A stretch of 64,000 nucleotides of DNA from Saprospiraceae bacterium. GTDB lineage: Bacteria > Bacteroidota > Bacteroidia > Chitinophagales > Saprospiraceae. The DNA is taken from the NCBI GenBank assembly GCA_021604865.1, contig BQJU01000002.1:1-64000 (forward strand), written 5' to 3'. Position numbers and translations under genes: made by a program. Under the pieces are notes generated by a model, which did not search any database, was not told the origin of the DNA, and worked only from the letters and a program-made list of their open reading frames with translations. Below, piece after piece: positions 1 through 8,595 of this stretch; positions within the stretch are counted from its first letter, which is position 1; each line of letters opens with the position of its first letter.

Positions 1-2690
1 CCAAAACAGATTTGAGTAAAGCCGTAGTTACACCTACTGCCGATGTCAACGAAATGTTGAGAGGTAGAATCTCTGGTTTGCAAGTAGATGTGGGAGGCGG
101 AACGTTGAGACCCGGTGGAACATCCGAATTATTATTTAGAGGGCGAGGTTCTATTGAAGGAAATACCAGCGGAATTTACGTGGTGGATGGAGTGGTCAGA
201 ACAGGCGGAATCGAAGACATCAATCCTGACGATATTGAATCCATCGAATTTTTGAAAGACGCTTCTGCCCAAGCCATTTATGGTTCGAGAGCAGTAAATG
301 GAGTGGTCTTAATTACGACCAAAAGAGGAAAGAGCAACAAAGTTGCCATCAATTATCACGGCTATTTGAGCACTCGTTCCATCGAAAGAAATTTTGATGT
401 GTACACCGGGCAAGAATTTGCGCAGCTCAGAAGAGAAGCGACGAGAGCAAATAATGCCGATGATATGTACTCCATGGACGAAGATATTTTTACCGCAACG
501 GAACTCGAATCTATCGCTACTAATAATTTTGTGGATTGGGAAGAGGAGTTGGTAGAAAATGGTTTTGTCAATAGTCAATCCATCGGAATTAGTGGTGGAA
601 CGGATATGACGAAGGTCTATGCGAGTTTGAATTATTTCAAAGAAAATGGAATTATTCCTACATCTGGTTACACTCGGCAAAATCTGCGGATTAATGTAGA
701 CCAAAAAATCACCGATAGAATTTCTACCACCTTTGACCTTAACTTCTTGAACGACAATACGGATAGGGCTGCCAACGTCAACGTGATTACGTTTTCGCCA
801 CTCGGTAGAGCTTTTGATGAAAAAGGAGAATTAGTGCAATTTCCGAGTGGGGAAGAACTCACAGGAACAAATCCACTTTGGAACTTACGGGAATCGATCC
901 ATGAAGAAAAAGGAAATGATTTCGTGGTGACTTTAATTCCCAAATGGCAAATCACAGACAACTTACAGTACCAATTAAAAACTTCAGTCACTCGTAGAAA
1001 TTCTGAAAGGGGACAGTATTTGTCTTCCCGACATTCGAGTGGAGATAGTGATGGTGGGATTGCAAGAATTGAAAATCAGTTAAGAGAAAATTATTTGATT
1101 GAAAATATCTTGACCTACGATAAGACTTTTACGCCTGACCATATTTTCAATTTGACGTTGGTTCAAGCAGTTGACGAAAATAAGTTTTCTGAAACTTTTA
1201 CGGAGGGAAAAGGATTTGCTAACGAAAGTTTAGGTTACGACGGAATCACGAATGCAGCAGGCAGTGTTACTACACGGCGAGAAAAAACGAAATTTAGAAC
1301 GGCTTCTTTCATGGGTCGAGCACGGTACAATTTATTCAATAAATACATGCTTGCCGCCACGGTGAGAGCAGATGGAGCTTCCGTAAATGCAGCCGATTTT
1401 AAATGGACTTATAACCCTGCCGCAGCTTTGGCTTGGAAAATACACAACGAAAGATTTTTGGAAGAGGTGAATGCCATCCAAGAATTGAAATTGCGTTTGA
1501 GCTACGGTTCTTTGGCGAATGCCTTGAGTCGTCCTTACACTTCGCTCTTTACGGCAGATGGACAGAATTATGTTTTTGATGGTCAAACAGCTTCTGGATT
1601 TTCTCCATCAGCTGCTTTGCCTAACCCAAATTTGAAGCACGAAACAATCACTACTTTTAACTTGGGAATTGATTTCGCAATTTTCAAAAAACTGTTACAG
1701 GGTAGCATCGAAATTTATAACTCAAGAACCAAAGATTTGTTGTTGCGTCGAGGCGTTCCTTCCAATACGGGTTACACGTTCACTTATTTTAATGCTGGCG
1801 AAGTGGAAAACAAAGGCGTGGAATTAGGTTTGACTGCCAACTTGATTAACAATGAAAAACTTCGTTGGTCCATTTCTGCTAACTGGTCGAACAACAGAAA
1901 TAAACTCCTTTCCCTTTACGATGATGGCAATGGTGACCCTATTTTGGAAGATGATACCTACGGTTATTATGTGGGTCAATCTATCAGCGTGATTCGACAT
2001 TATGAATTTGATGGAATTTATCAAGTGGGTGATAATTTTGATACTGCACCTCAAGCTAATATGGAATCTACCGACCCACAAGAGAACTTGCGACCTGGAG
2101 ATATTAGAATCAAAGATACCAACGGCGTAGATGCCGACGGAAATGTAACAGGTATTCCTGATGGAAAAATTACGCCTGAAGACCGAGTGTTTACCGATAG
2201 CAATCCTGATTGGTTTGGGTCACTTTCTACTAACTTATCTTTCGCAGGATTCGATTTGTTAGTTGATTTTTATGCCGTACAAGGTGCAACTAAAGTCAAT
2301 CCTTTTTTGTCTGTTTTTAACAATGGAGGAACCCTACAAGGAAAAGTGAACGGTATCAAAGTACCTTATTATACACCAGAAAATCCGTCACAAGATTTCC
2401 CCCGACCGAATTTCGATTCTGCACCAAAATACTTGGGAGCCTTGGCACTAAAAGATGCCTCCTACGTGCGATTGAGAACGGTGAGATTAGGATATACCTT
2501 ACCCACTGCATTAAGCAATAAAATTAAGCTTCAAGAAATTAAGTTGTACGCAACAGGTACGAACCTATTCACCAAAACAGATTATTTGGGCTACAGCCCG
2601 GAAGTAAACATTAGAAATACTTTTTCTAGTGCAGATACTGGTTATCCTGATTCTCGAAGTTTCACCTTTGGATTGAAAGTTCAATTTTAA
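1..2690 (+). CDS. SusC/RagA-type TonB-dependent outer membrane transporter, 5' end outside window
   Basis: The reading frame is open from base 3, so the gene begins upstream of the window; the TTG at 12 is not the start. The visible part opens inside the plug domain (NEMLRGRISGLQV, then GIYVVDGVVRTGG and DIESIEFLKDASAQAIYGSR), which is the signature of SusC/RagA receptors, and runs through a long beta-barrel ending in the aromatic C-terminus FTFGLKVQF. The carboxypeptidase-like regulatory domain, the TonB box and the signal peptide would lie upstream and cannot be checked. These proteins import oligosaccharides across the outer membrane with TonB energy. A SusD partner follows after 41 bases, so the two form one transporter. 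The substrate is suggested only by the neighbours (GDPD-GH16, EEP). Confidence 0.95.
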   Translation, partial: KTDLSKAVVTPTADVNEMLRGRISGLQVDVGGGTLRPGGTSELLFRGRGSIEGNTSGIYVVDGVVRTGGIEDINPDDIESIEFLKDASAQAIYGSRAVNGVVLITTKRGKSNKVAINYHGYLSTRSIERNFDVYTGQEFAQLRREATRANNADDMYSMDEDIFTATELESIATNNFVDWEEELVENGFVNSQSIGISGGTDMTKVYASLNYFKENGIIPTSGYTRQNLRINVDQKITDRISTTFDLNFLNDNTDRAANVNVITFSPLGRAFDEKGELVQFPSGEELTGTNPLWNLRESIHEEKGNDFVVTLIPKWQITDNLQYQLKTSVTRRNSERGQYLSSRHSSGDSDGGIARIENQLRENYLIENILTYDKTFTPDHIFNLTLVQAVDENKFSETFTEGKGFANESLGYDGITNAAGSVTTRREKTKFRTASFMGRARYNLFNKYMLAATVRADGASVNAADFKWTYNPAAALAWKIHNERFLEEVNAIQELKLRLSYGSLANALSRPYTSLFTADGQNYVFDGQTASGFSPSAALPNPNLKHETITTFNLGIDFAIFKKLLQGSIEIYNSRTKDLLLRRGVPSNTGYTFTYFNAGEVENKGVELGLTANLINNEKLRWSISANWSNNRNKLLSLYDDGNGDPILEDDTYGYYVGQSISVIRHYEFDGIYQVGDNFDTAPQANMESTDPQENLRPGDIRIKDTNGVDADGNVTGIPDGKITPEDRVFTDSNPDWFGSLSTNLSFAGFDLLVDFYAVQGATKVNPFLSVFNNGGTLQGKVNGIKVPYYTPENPSQDFPRPNFDSAPKYLGALALKDASYVRLRTVRLGYTLPTALSNKIKLQEIKLYATGTNLFTKTDYLGYSPEVNIRNTFSSADTGYPDSRSFTFGLKVQF

Positions 2691-2731
2691 AAAACTAATC
2701 TTAGGTCAGATACCTAAAAAAAAAATATATC

Positions 2732-4336
2732 ATGAATTCAAAATATTTTTTTAGAAAAACAAAGCTTAACCTCCTCGTCCTGATGGTGCTTTTTTCGACA
2801 GTATCTTGTCAAGACTTTTTGGAGGAGCAACCGGGCACCGAAATTGATGCCAATTTTGTCTATACGACAGAAGACGGTTTGAGGTCGGGCGTAGTGAGTT
2901 TATACAAATTCAACCGAGACCGTTACGACGAAGGAGTAGAGGATTTTCTACCCGCATTGATGATGATTTCTCGAAGTGATTTGACATTTAATCGTTCTGG
3001 CTACTTGGGCTTGATGGGGAGATATGAGAGAGGCGTTTCTCCAATCGAATATTCTGCAAGTTTATTGTCTAACTACTTTTGGAGACATTACTACAAATTA
3101 GCGAGTAAGTCGACAGAAATTATCAATGCTGCAGAAGTGGCGAAAGGATTGGATGAAAAGGTGAGAAATGAAATTATTGGGGAAGCAAAATTCTTTAGAG
3201 CAGAAGCTTATTTTTATTTGTACCGAATGTTCAATAATATTTATGTGAATACCGAATCTATCACGGGGGATAACGCTTTTGATGTGATTGACAATAAATC
3301 TTCTTCAGAGGAAATTTTGGCTTTAATCAATAGTGACTTGCAATTTGCAATTGACAATTTGGAATATTATGATGGAAATTTTGGTCGAGTGACCAAAGGA
3401 ACGGCAATGCACGTCAAAGCCAAAGTAGCTATGTGGCAGGGCGATTGGGCAGAAGCTAAAAATCAGTCAGAAACTTTAATCGCTGAAGGCTCGCACAGTT
3501 TGGTTTCTAGTACTGCGGATGTCTTTAAAGGTGACATGAATCACTCCGAGCAGTTGATGGTTTTGCAATTTGCGGAAAATGTTTTGGGCGGCGGAAGTCG
3601 AAATTTTCTCAATGCCAATCTAGGCGTAAAATACTGGCTTGCACCCAATTCTTCTTCCAGAGCCGAATACGGCGGACGAGGTTTTTCTCGCTTATTGCCT
3701 AACAATTATTTGTTAGCCTTGCTTGCCGAAGACCCTAATGATGATAGAGATGATGACACTTATTTTAGGTTGAAATATTACTACGATGCAGGGCCAAACT
3801 TTGGAGAGGAGATTGATCTCTATCAACCGGTTACTGACCTCGATAATCCTAGTGAAACTTACAAGCAATATTACGAACGGACGCATCCTGCTTGTTTGAA
3901 ATATGCACAGGAGGATAGTGACCCGACGACTTATTTTCAAATTAGCAACGTGATGATTTACCGTTTGGCGGAAACTTATTTGATTGCTGCCGAAGCAAAT
4001 ATGCGGTCTGGCGGAAACGGTTTACCTTTCATTAATGAAGTGCGGGCAAGAGCAGGTGCAGCGGAATTGACGAGTTTGGATGAGCAAGCGATTCTAGATG
4101 AGCGGGCGAGAGAGTTGTCTTTTGAAGGACAACGTTGGTTCACTTTGAAGCGGATGGGACAGTCCGTTATCAATAATCAAATTAGAAGCTTTGCGGGTGA
4201 TGGAGAATATTTTCCTGCCAACCTTGGGGCTAGAGACCCAAGAACTAACTGGCAAGATCACTACATTAATTTCCCAATTCCACAAAGAGATTTGGATTTG
4301 TTGGGTGGAAGTTATCCGCAGAATGATGGGTACTAA
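2732..4336 (+). CDS. SusD/RagB-family surface glycan-binding lipoprotein
   Basis: 534 residues. The N-terminus has a lipoprotein signal (LLVLMVLFSTVSC) with the acceptor Cys at about residue 26, followed by QDFLEEQPGTE, the usual SusD opening. Helical TPR-like segments with RAEAYFYLYRMFNN and the C-terminal INEVRARAGAAEL, LDERARELSFEGQRWFTLKR and INFPIPQRDL are typical of RagB/SusD. The protein should cap the SusC barrel just upstream and bind its glycan at the cell surface. The start at 2732 is the first ATG after the SusC stop and sits directly before the signal peptide. Confidence 0.95.
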   Translation: MNSKYFFRKTKLNLLVLMVLFSTVSCQDFLEEQPGTEIDANFVYTTEDGLRSGVVSLYKFNRDRYDEGVEDFLPALMMISRSDLTFNRSGYLGLMGRYERGVSPIEYSASLLSNYFWRHYYKLASKSTEIINAAEVAKGLDEKVRNEIIGEAKFFRAEAYFYLYRMFNNIYVNTESITGDNAFDVIDNKSSSEEILALINSDLQFAIDNLEYYDGNFGRVTKGTAMHVKAKVAMWQGDWAEAKNQSETLIAEGSHSLVSSTADVFKGDMNHSEQLMVLQFAENVLGGGSRNFLNANLGVKYWLAPNSSSRAEYGGRGFSRLLPNNYLLALLAEDPNDDRDDDTYFRLKYYYDAGPNFGEEIDLYQPVTDLDNPSETYKQYYERTHPACLKYAQEDSDPTTYFQISNVMIYRLAETYLIAAEANMRSGGNGLPFINEVRARAGAAELTSLDEQAILDERARELSFEGQRWFTLKRMGQSVINNQIRSFAGDGEYFPANLGARDPRTNWQDHYINFPIPQRDLDLLGGSYPQNDGY

Positions 4337-4371
4337 TCTTTCTCTTTTTTACTAGTCGGTAGCCAAGAAAG

Positions 4372-4414
4372 CACAAACATGCTAAGGTGACATTATTCAC
4401 TTAGAATGTTTGTG
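4372..4414 (+). promoter_or_regulatory. hairpin between susD and the GDPD-GH16 gene
   Basis: CACAAACAT (4372-4380) pairs perfectly with ATGTTTGTG (4406-4414), and inside it CTAAG pairs with CTTAG. No T-run follows, so it is a weak terminator candidate. It may lower read-through or protect the 3' end of the SusCD message, letting the enzyme genes be expressed at a lower level. Confidence 0.5.
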
Positions 4415-4481
4415 ACTTCAGGGCTGATTTTTAGAAGTTATAGGAACATTTTTCTAAAAAAAAACTCACGCCAAAACAGGT

Positions 4482-6074
4482 ATGCGTAATTTAATAATAT
4501 TGGCTATACTCATAGGATTATTACACGCTTGTAATATCTCCTCAAACCTTTCTTCCAAAAAAAATACGATCACCTTTGCCAACAATGAAGTTGTTGCACA
4601 TCGAGGCGCATGGAAAACAAAAGGTCTTCCCCAAAATTCTATCGCCTCCTTAAAAAATGCTATCGACTTAAATTGTACAGGTTCAGAATTTGACGTCCGA
4701 ATGACTGCCGACGATGTACTCATCGTAACCCACGATGGAGATTATCACGAATTAATCATCGAAGAATCGACTTACGCTGAACTCGCAAAATTCCAACTTC
4801 CCAACGGAGAAAAACTACCTACCTTAAAAGATTACTTGATAGCAGGAATGACTGAGAATGATTCGACAGGTCTGGTATGTGAAATCAAACCTTCCCAGGA
4901 AGAAGGACGAAATATTAAAATTGCGAATAAGGTCATGGCTTTGGTGGAGGATCTCAATGCCGAAAATTACATTTCATATTACATTAGTTTTTCTTATGAA
5001 ATTTTAAAGAAAATCCGAGAAATTAATCCTCTTGCGAAAACACTTTACTTAGATGGTTCTAAAAAACCTGAAGCCCTTAAGTTTGATGGAATTACTGGTT
5101 TGGATTATCATTTTAGTGAATTTAAAAATCATCCAGATTGGATTAAAAAATCCAAAGATTATGGACTTATTCTCAATGCTTGGACAGCCAATGAAACAGA
5201 AGATATTGATTGGTTATTGGCGAATGGCTTTGATTTAATCACGACCGATAATCCTGAATTGGTTTTTGAAAGAATAAAAGAAAGTCCTACTTCCCAAGAT
5301 TGGAAATTAGTGTGGAGTGATGAATTTAATTATTCAGGAAAGCCTGATAGCACGAAGTGGGGTTATAGTTATGGATTTTTGAGTAACCGGGAAGAGCAAT
5401 ATTATACTGATAATTTAAACAATGCGAGGGTGGAAAATGGCCTATTAACCATCGAAACGCGCAAAGAAAAAATTGTTAACGCACAATATAAAAGCGATGA
5501 ATTCAAAAATAAAAGTTGGTTAAAATATATTGCAGCAATTGATACCGCAAAATATACTTCCGCCAGATTAACTACCGCTGGATTGGCTTCTTGGAAATAT
5601 GCGAGGATTGAAGTGAAAGCAAAATTGCCGAGAGGTGTGGGTTTATGGCCAGCCATTTGGATGCTGGGAGAGAATCGCAAAGAAGTTGGCTGGCCCAAAT
5701 GTGGAGAAATTGACATCATGGAACATGTAGGATTTAATCCCGATTCCATTTTCGGAACTATCCATACCGAAGCCTACAACCATATGAAAAAAACGGAGAA
5801 AGGCAAAAGCATATACATCGAGAAACCTTATGATAACTATCATGTCTTTGCATTGGAATGGACTCCTGAAAAAATGGATTTCATTTTAGATGGAGTTGTT
5901 TATAATCATATTAAAAACGAACATAAAACCGTAGCAGAATGGCCCTTCGACCAAAAATTTTATTTGATTTTGAATGTAGCCGTCGGTGGAATGTTGGGTG
6001 GACAAAAAGGAATTGCTGACGATATCTTTCCCAATCAAATGATGATTGACTACGTGAGAGTTTATCAAAAATAA
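4482..6074 (+). CDS. lipoprotein fusing a glycerophosphodiester phosphodiesterase (GDPD) domain to a GH16 endo-beta-glucanase domain
   Basis: 530 residues with a lipoprotein signal ending at Cys17. Residues about 35-265 form a GDPD domain: HRG (His40), the metal-ligand pair ExD (Glu69, Asp71), catalytic His84 in THDGD and Glu134 in CEIKP. The usual PENT motif reads PQNS. Residues about 273-530 form a GH16 domain: WSDEFNY opening, GLWPAIWML, and the catalytic EIDIMEHVG with Glu409, Asp411 and Glu414, the laminarinase-like form. All expected catalytic residues of both domains are present, so both may be active. The combination suggests a beta-glucan or exopolysaccharide carrying glycerophosphate-type substituents; that substrate is inference. 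It lies in a SusCD operon and is followed after 2 bases by an EEP-family phosphodiesterase. Confidence 0.9.
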   Translation: MRNLIILAILIGLLHACNISSNLSSKKNTITFANNEVVAHRGAWKTKGLPQNSIASLKNAIDLNCTGSEFDVRMTADDVLIVTHDGDYHELIIEESTYAELAKFQLPNGEKLPTLKDYLIAGMTENDSTGLVCEIKPSQEEGRNIKIANKVMALVEDLNAENYISYYISFSYEILKKIREINPLAKTLYLDGSKKPEALKFDGITGLDYHFSEFKNHPDWIKKSKDYGLILNAWTANETEDIDWLLANGFDLITTDNPELVFERIKESPTSQDWKLVWSDEFNYSGKPDSTKWGYSYGFLSNREEQYYTDNLNNARVENGLLTIETRKEKIVNAQYKSDEFKNKSWLKYIAAIDTAKYTSARLTTAGLASWKYARIEVKAKLPRGVGLWPAIWMLGENRKEVGWPKCGEIDIMEHVGFNPDSIFGTIHTEAYNHMKKTEKGKSIYIEKPYDNYHVFALEWTPEKMDFILDGVVYNHIKNEHKTVAEWPFDQKFYLILNVAVGGMLGGQKGIADDIFPNQMMIDYVRVYQK

Positions 6075-6076
6075 AA

Positions 6077-6928
6077 ATGATGATGAGATGTTACACCTTT
6101 CTTGTTTTATTAATGGCTTTAAATTTTTTGAGTTGTGAAACTGCACCTACAGCTTCCAACTTAAAATTAATGACCTATAACATTCGCCTGGATGTAGCTT
6201 CGGATGGTGAAAATGCTTGGACAAATCGCAAGGATTTTTTGACCTCTCAAATCTTATTTTTACAACCTGACATTCTCGGCGTACAGGAAGCAAGACCCAA
6301 CCAAATTGAAGATTTAAAATCCAAATTGGTGGGCTACGATTATATCGGCGATGGTAGAGACGGCGGAAAAGAAGGCGAACACTCCGCCATTTATTATGCT
6401 ACTGAAAACCTAAAAGTAGAGCAAGCCCAAACGTTTTGGTTATCCCCAACCCCCAATGAATTTTCAAAAGGATGGGACGCAGCCTACCCCCGAATTTGTA
6501 CGTTCGGGTTATTTACGAAGCTGGACAATCAAGAAAAATTTTGGGTGTTCAATACGCACTTAGACCATGTGGGCGCAGAAGCTCAAAAAGAAGGAATGAA
6601 ACTTATTTTGGAAAGAATGGCTAAGGTTAATGCAAGAAAATATCCTGTCGTAGTAATGGGAGATTTTAATGTAGAACCTCAGAGCGAGGTAATTGCAGTA
6701 ACTCAAACTGTCCTCTCCGATGCAAAAGAATTAGCAAAAATTAAATTTGGACCTAACGGAACTTTTAACGGATTCAAATTTGAAAACCCCGTGACTAGAC
6801 GCATTGACTACATTTTACTTTCTAAATCCTCCAATTTTAAAGTGGAGAAATATGCGGTATTTTCTAGTACTATAGATTTTAAATTTCCCTCTGATCATTT
6901 TCCTGTTTTTGTTGAATTAAAACTGTAG
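6077..6928 (+). CDS. endonuclease/exonuclease/phosphatase (EEP)-family lipoprotein
   Basis: 283 residues starting 2 bases after the GDPD-GH16 stop. A lipoprotein-type signal ends at LNFLSC. The EEP fold is shown by MTYNIRLD, DILGVQEA (metal-binding Glu), VFNTHLDHVG, MGDFNVEP (Asp-x-Asn) and the terminal SDHFPVFVEL (Ser-Asp-His). The family includes nucleases, sphingomyelinases and inositol phosphatases. Secreted Bacteroidota members are often found in glycan loci and are thought to cut phosphodiester or phosphomonoester groups. With the GDPD domain next door, a role in removing phosphate decorations is plausible but unproven. Confidence 0.88.
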   Translation: MMMRCYTFLVLLMALNFLSCETAPTASNLKLMTYNIRLDVASDGENAWTNRKDFLTSQILFLQPDILGVQEARPNQIEDLKSKLVGYDYIGDGRDGGKEGEHSAIYYATENLKVEQAQTFWLSPTPNEFSKGWDAAYPRICTFGLFTKLDNQEKFWVFNTHLDHVGAEAQKEGMKLILERMAKVNARKYPVVVMGDFNVEPQSEVIAVTQTVLSDAKELAKIKFGPNGTFNGFKFENPVTRRIDYILLSKSSNFKVEKYAVFSSTIDFKFPSDHFPVFVELKL

Positions 6929-6951
6929 TCAACTTTTTACGCTGGCAAGGA

Positions 6952-6977
6952 TCAACCGGTTGACCCCGAGTTTCGGG
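6952..6977 (+). terminator. palindrome and small hairpin after the EEP gene
   Basis: TCAACCGGTTGA (6952-6963) is a perfect palindrome. CCCGA-gtt-TCGGG (6965-6977) forms a tight GC-rich hairpin followed by an A/T-rich stretch without a long T-run. This could be a partial terminator before the LamG gene or an operator; the sequence alone does not decide. Confidence 0.4.
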
Positions 6978-7019
6978 ACAAAATTTATTATATTTTTTAA
7001 TAATTATAAACTAATCATT

Positions 7020-8036
7020 ATGAAAAATTTATTTACCCTTTTTGCCTTCTTACTGGCAAGTAGCCTTATAGCACAAGACCTAGAGGCTGGTCTTGTCATC
7101 CACTACCCCTTCGAGGGCAACCTCACGGATGTCATTTCTGGAGAAACCGCTGAAAACTTCGGCAACCTCACCTTTGAAGATGGACAAACAGGCTCACAAG
7201 CCGTGCGCTTCACCGAGCAAGGTGCGTACTTTGTTACGGAGCGGGAAAAACTACAGATAGGTTTAGAGTTGGATGGTGGCACCGCTGGTACATTTTCCTT
7301 TTTCGTCAACCACCGGGCGGAGCCCCTGGAAACGGATCGGCAGAATTACATTGCCCAGAAGAACGGTTGTGGACCAGAGGATAATAACCGTGGTCGCGTC
7401 GACCTGTACCGTCAGAACCCAAACAATGCAACCGATCCAGATAGCATTATTTCTTTCCTCGGGGGTACACCGCTGCGGACGGGCTACAAACTCGACATGT
7501 CGGACACTTGGATTCACCTCACCTTTACCATTGATCCCGAAACTCAGGAATGGGCGTTTTTCGTTGATGGTGTGGAGGTCAAGCGAGAGATTTCTGGTCA
7601 GACGCCTGAGAACTCCTGTGGCGAATTTGTCATTGGTCACCACCTTACTTTTACCACCGAGACCCAAACGTTCGATGGTCTGATGGATGATTTGCGCTTT
7701 TACAATCGAGTGCTTACTCAGGAGGAGATTACGATGCTCACCAATCAGTTTACGACTTCCACTAAGGAAGTAATCGTAGCTAACGCCATTAAACTCACAC
7801 CGAACCCAGTATCCTCGGGTCAGCCGATTAACTTAGCAATCGATAATTCCGTTTTCAGACCGAGCTCGTCTCTTATACTGAACGTCACCGATGCCATTGG
7901 ACGTAAAGTACTGGAGCGCCAATACGATAGTGTGACGGATCAGCTAACGCTCAATCACCGTCTAATATCCGGACTCTATACCATTACTCTTACCGATGGC
8001 GAGCGACTGGCAACTTTGAAATTAGTAATTCAGTAA
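7020..8036 (+). CDS. LamG/concanavalin-like domain protein with T9SS C-terminal sorting domain
   Basis: The ATG at 7020 is preferred to an in-frame codon at 6960 because it begins a clean Sec signal peptide (MKNLFTLFAFLLASSLIAQ). Residues about 25-235 form a LamG-like jelly-roll: HYPFEGNLTD at its start, WIHLTFTID and FDGLMDDLRFYNRVLTQEE at its end. The tail from about residue 255 (LTPNPVSSGQPI, then SGLYTITLTDGERLATLKLVIQ) is a type A T9SS sorting domain, so the protein should be secreted and attached to the surface. No catalytic motif was recognised; it may bind glycan or protein. Its codon use looks more GC-rich than the genes before it. Confidence 0.85.
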   Translation: MKNLFTLFAFLLASSLIAQDLEAGLVIHYPFEGNLTDVISGETAENFGNLTFEDGQTGSQAVRFTEQGAYFVTEREKLQIGLELDGGTAGTFSFFVNHRAEPLETDRQNYIAQKNGCGPEDNNRGRVDLYRQNPNNATDPDSIISFLGGTPLRTGYKLDMSDTWIHLTFTIDPETQEWAFFVDGVEVKREISGQTPENSCGEFVIGHHLTFTTETQTFDGLMDDLRFYNRVLTQEEITMLTNQFTTSTKEVIVANAIKLTPNPVSSGQPINLAIDNSVFRPSSSLILNVTDAIGRKVLERQYDSVTDQLTLNHRLISGLYTITLTDGERLATLKLVIQ

Positions 8037-8096
8037 AATATCATCGAAATAGCAAATCTTAAAACCTAGAGGCACTGGTAACGCCATCGCCCTGCG

Positions 8097-8237
8097 GTGG
8101 TGTTAGCATTCGCTTTTTTATTCTGTCTCCGCTATTTCATACAAGAAAAATGTCCAATAATAAACCATTATGAATTAAGAGGAAAAGGTGAAAACGTTGA
8201 ATTCACCGAAGACGGAAAAACAGTATTCAAAAAATAA
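8097..8237 (+). CDS. possible 46-residue small membrane protein, or remnant
   Basis: An open frame from GTG 8097 to TAA 8235-8237 encodes a hydrophobic helix (VVLAFAFLFCLRYF) followed by a polar tail (HYELRGKGENVEF, TEDGKTVFKK). The protein-like composition and the hairpin four bases downstream favour a real product or the 3' end of a lost gene. No ATG start and no convincing ribosome site were seen. Function unknown. Confidence 0.3.
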   Translation: MVLAFAFLFCLRYFIQEKCPIINHYELRGKGENVEFTEDGKTVFKK

Positions 8238-8240
8238 AAC

Positions 8241-8284
8241 TAAGTGCTAGTCATAAACTCAACTTATTTTTGACCTAGCACTTA
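8241..8284 (+). terminator. strong inverted repeat after the small ORF
   Basis: TAAGTGCTAG (8241-8250) and CTAGCACTTA (8275-8284) are perfect reverse complements, with TCA/TGA nearly extending the stem. The loop is A/T-rich. A second hairpin GGCGAA/TTCGCC lies at 8352-8369. Together they separate the first operon from the stress block. Confidence 0.5.
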
Positions 8285-8381
8285 TCTCAGGCCGCTTCTT
8301 GCAACAGAGTTTTTATAATCCCTATTTCCGTTCCCTCTTTTTAAATACCCTGGCGAATCCTTATTCGCCAACCAAGTGTGA

Positions 8382-8446
8382 ATTGATATCAATCCAGCTT
8401 CACTGAAGCGGCCAATTTGAGCATTTTACCGCTTAAGGAAAACAAT
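8382..8446 (-). pseudogene. relic of the 3' end of a second FUSC-family gene
   Basis: Read on the minus strand, this stretch encodes LFSLSGKMLKLAASVKLD followed by TGA at 8391-8389. The intact FUSC gene at 11270-13495 ends LFSMSSKMLKLAATVKLD. The similarity also covers the palindrome ATTGATATCAAT around the stop codon (8382-8444 against 11263-11325, about 54 of 63 bases equal by eye). Upstream of these 18 codons the frame is lost. The block therefore once held, or received, a second FUSC copy that was almost entirely deleted. Confidence 0.75.
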
Positions 8447-8504
8447 GTATGTGCTTAACAGCGGTACATACTCACCAAGTTTCAAACCCTCATTTCCTAA
8501 TATT

Positions 8505-8559
8505 ACAACTCTTCTTCCGATTACTGTTACCGCTTACCTTGCTATTGTCTGCATCTTTG
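8505..8559 (+). promoter_or_regulatory. promoter region of the DsbA-like gene, shared with the butanediol dehydrogenase gene
   Basis: ACAACT with a following GATTACTGTTACC (ending 8531) lies exactly 20 bases before CATCTTTGTAT, a -7 box close to the Bacteroidota TAnnTTTG consensus (8552-8559). The same arrangement with the same 20-base spacing occurs at 13664-13718. The conserved GATTAsTGTwACC block covers the -33 zone and could be an activator site. Confidence 0.6.
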
Positions 8560-8595
8560 TATCATCAATTTAGTCGTTTTCACCTATTAAAAAAT

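Noticed and set aside
4482-5280. Loss of activity in the GDPD domain because PENT reads PQNS
   Set aside because: The His pair and all three metal-binding acidic residues are intact, and I recall the same Gln form in other Bacteroidota members.
7263-7683. Two long open frames (about 135 codons) inside the LamG gene on both strands
   Set aside because: They overlap a gene with a clear signal peptide and sorting domain and show no domain or low-complexity-free protein pattern; they result from the GC-rich codon use here.
1-8036. First locus as an ordinary laminarin utilisation locus
   Set aside because: The GH16 motif alone would fit, but there is no GH17/GH30/GH3 partner in view, and GDPD and EEP domains point to phosphodiester groups; the substrate is left open.
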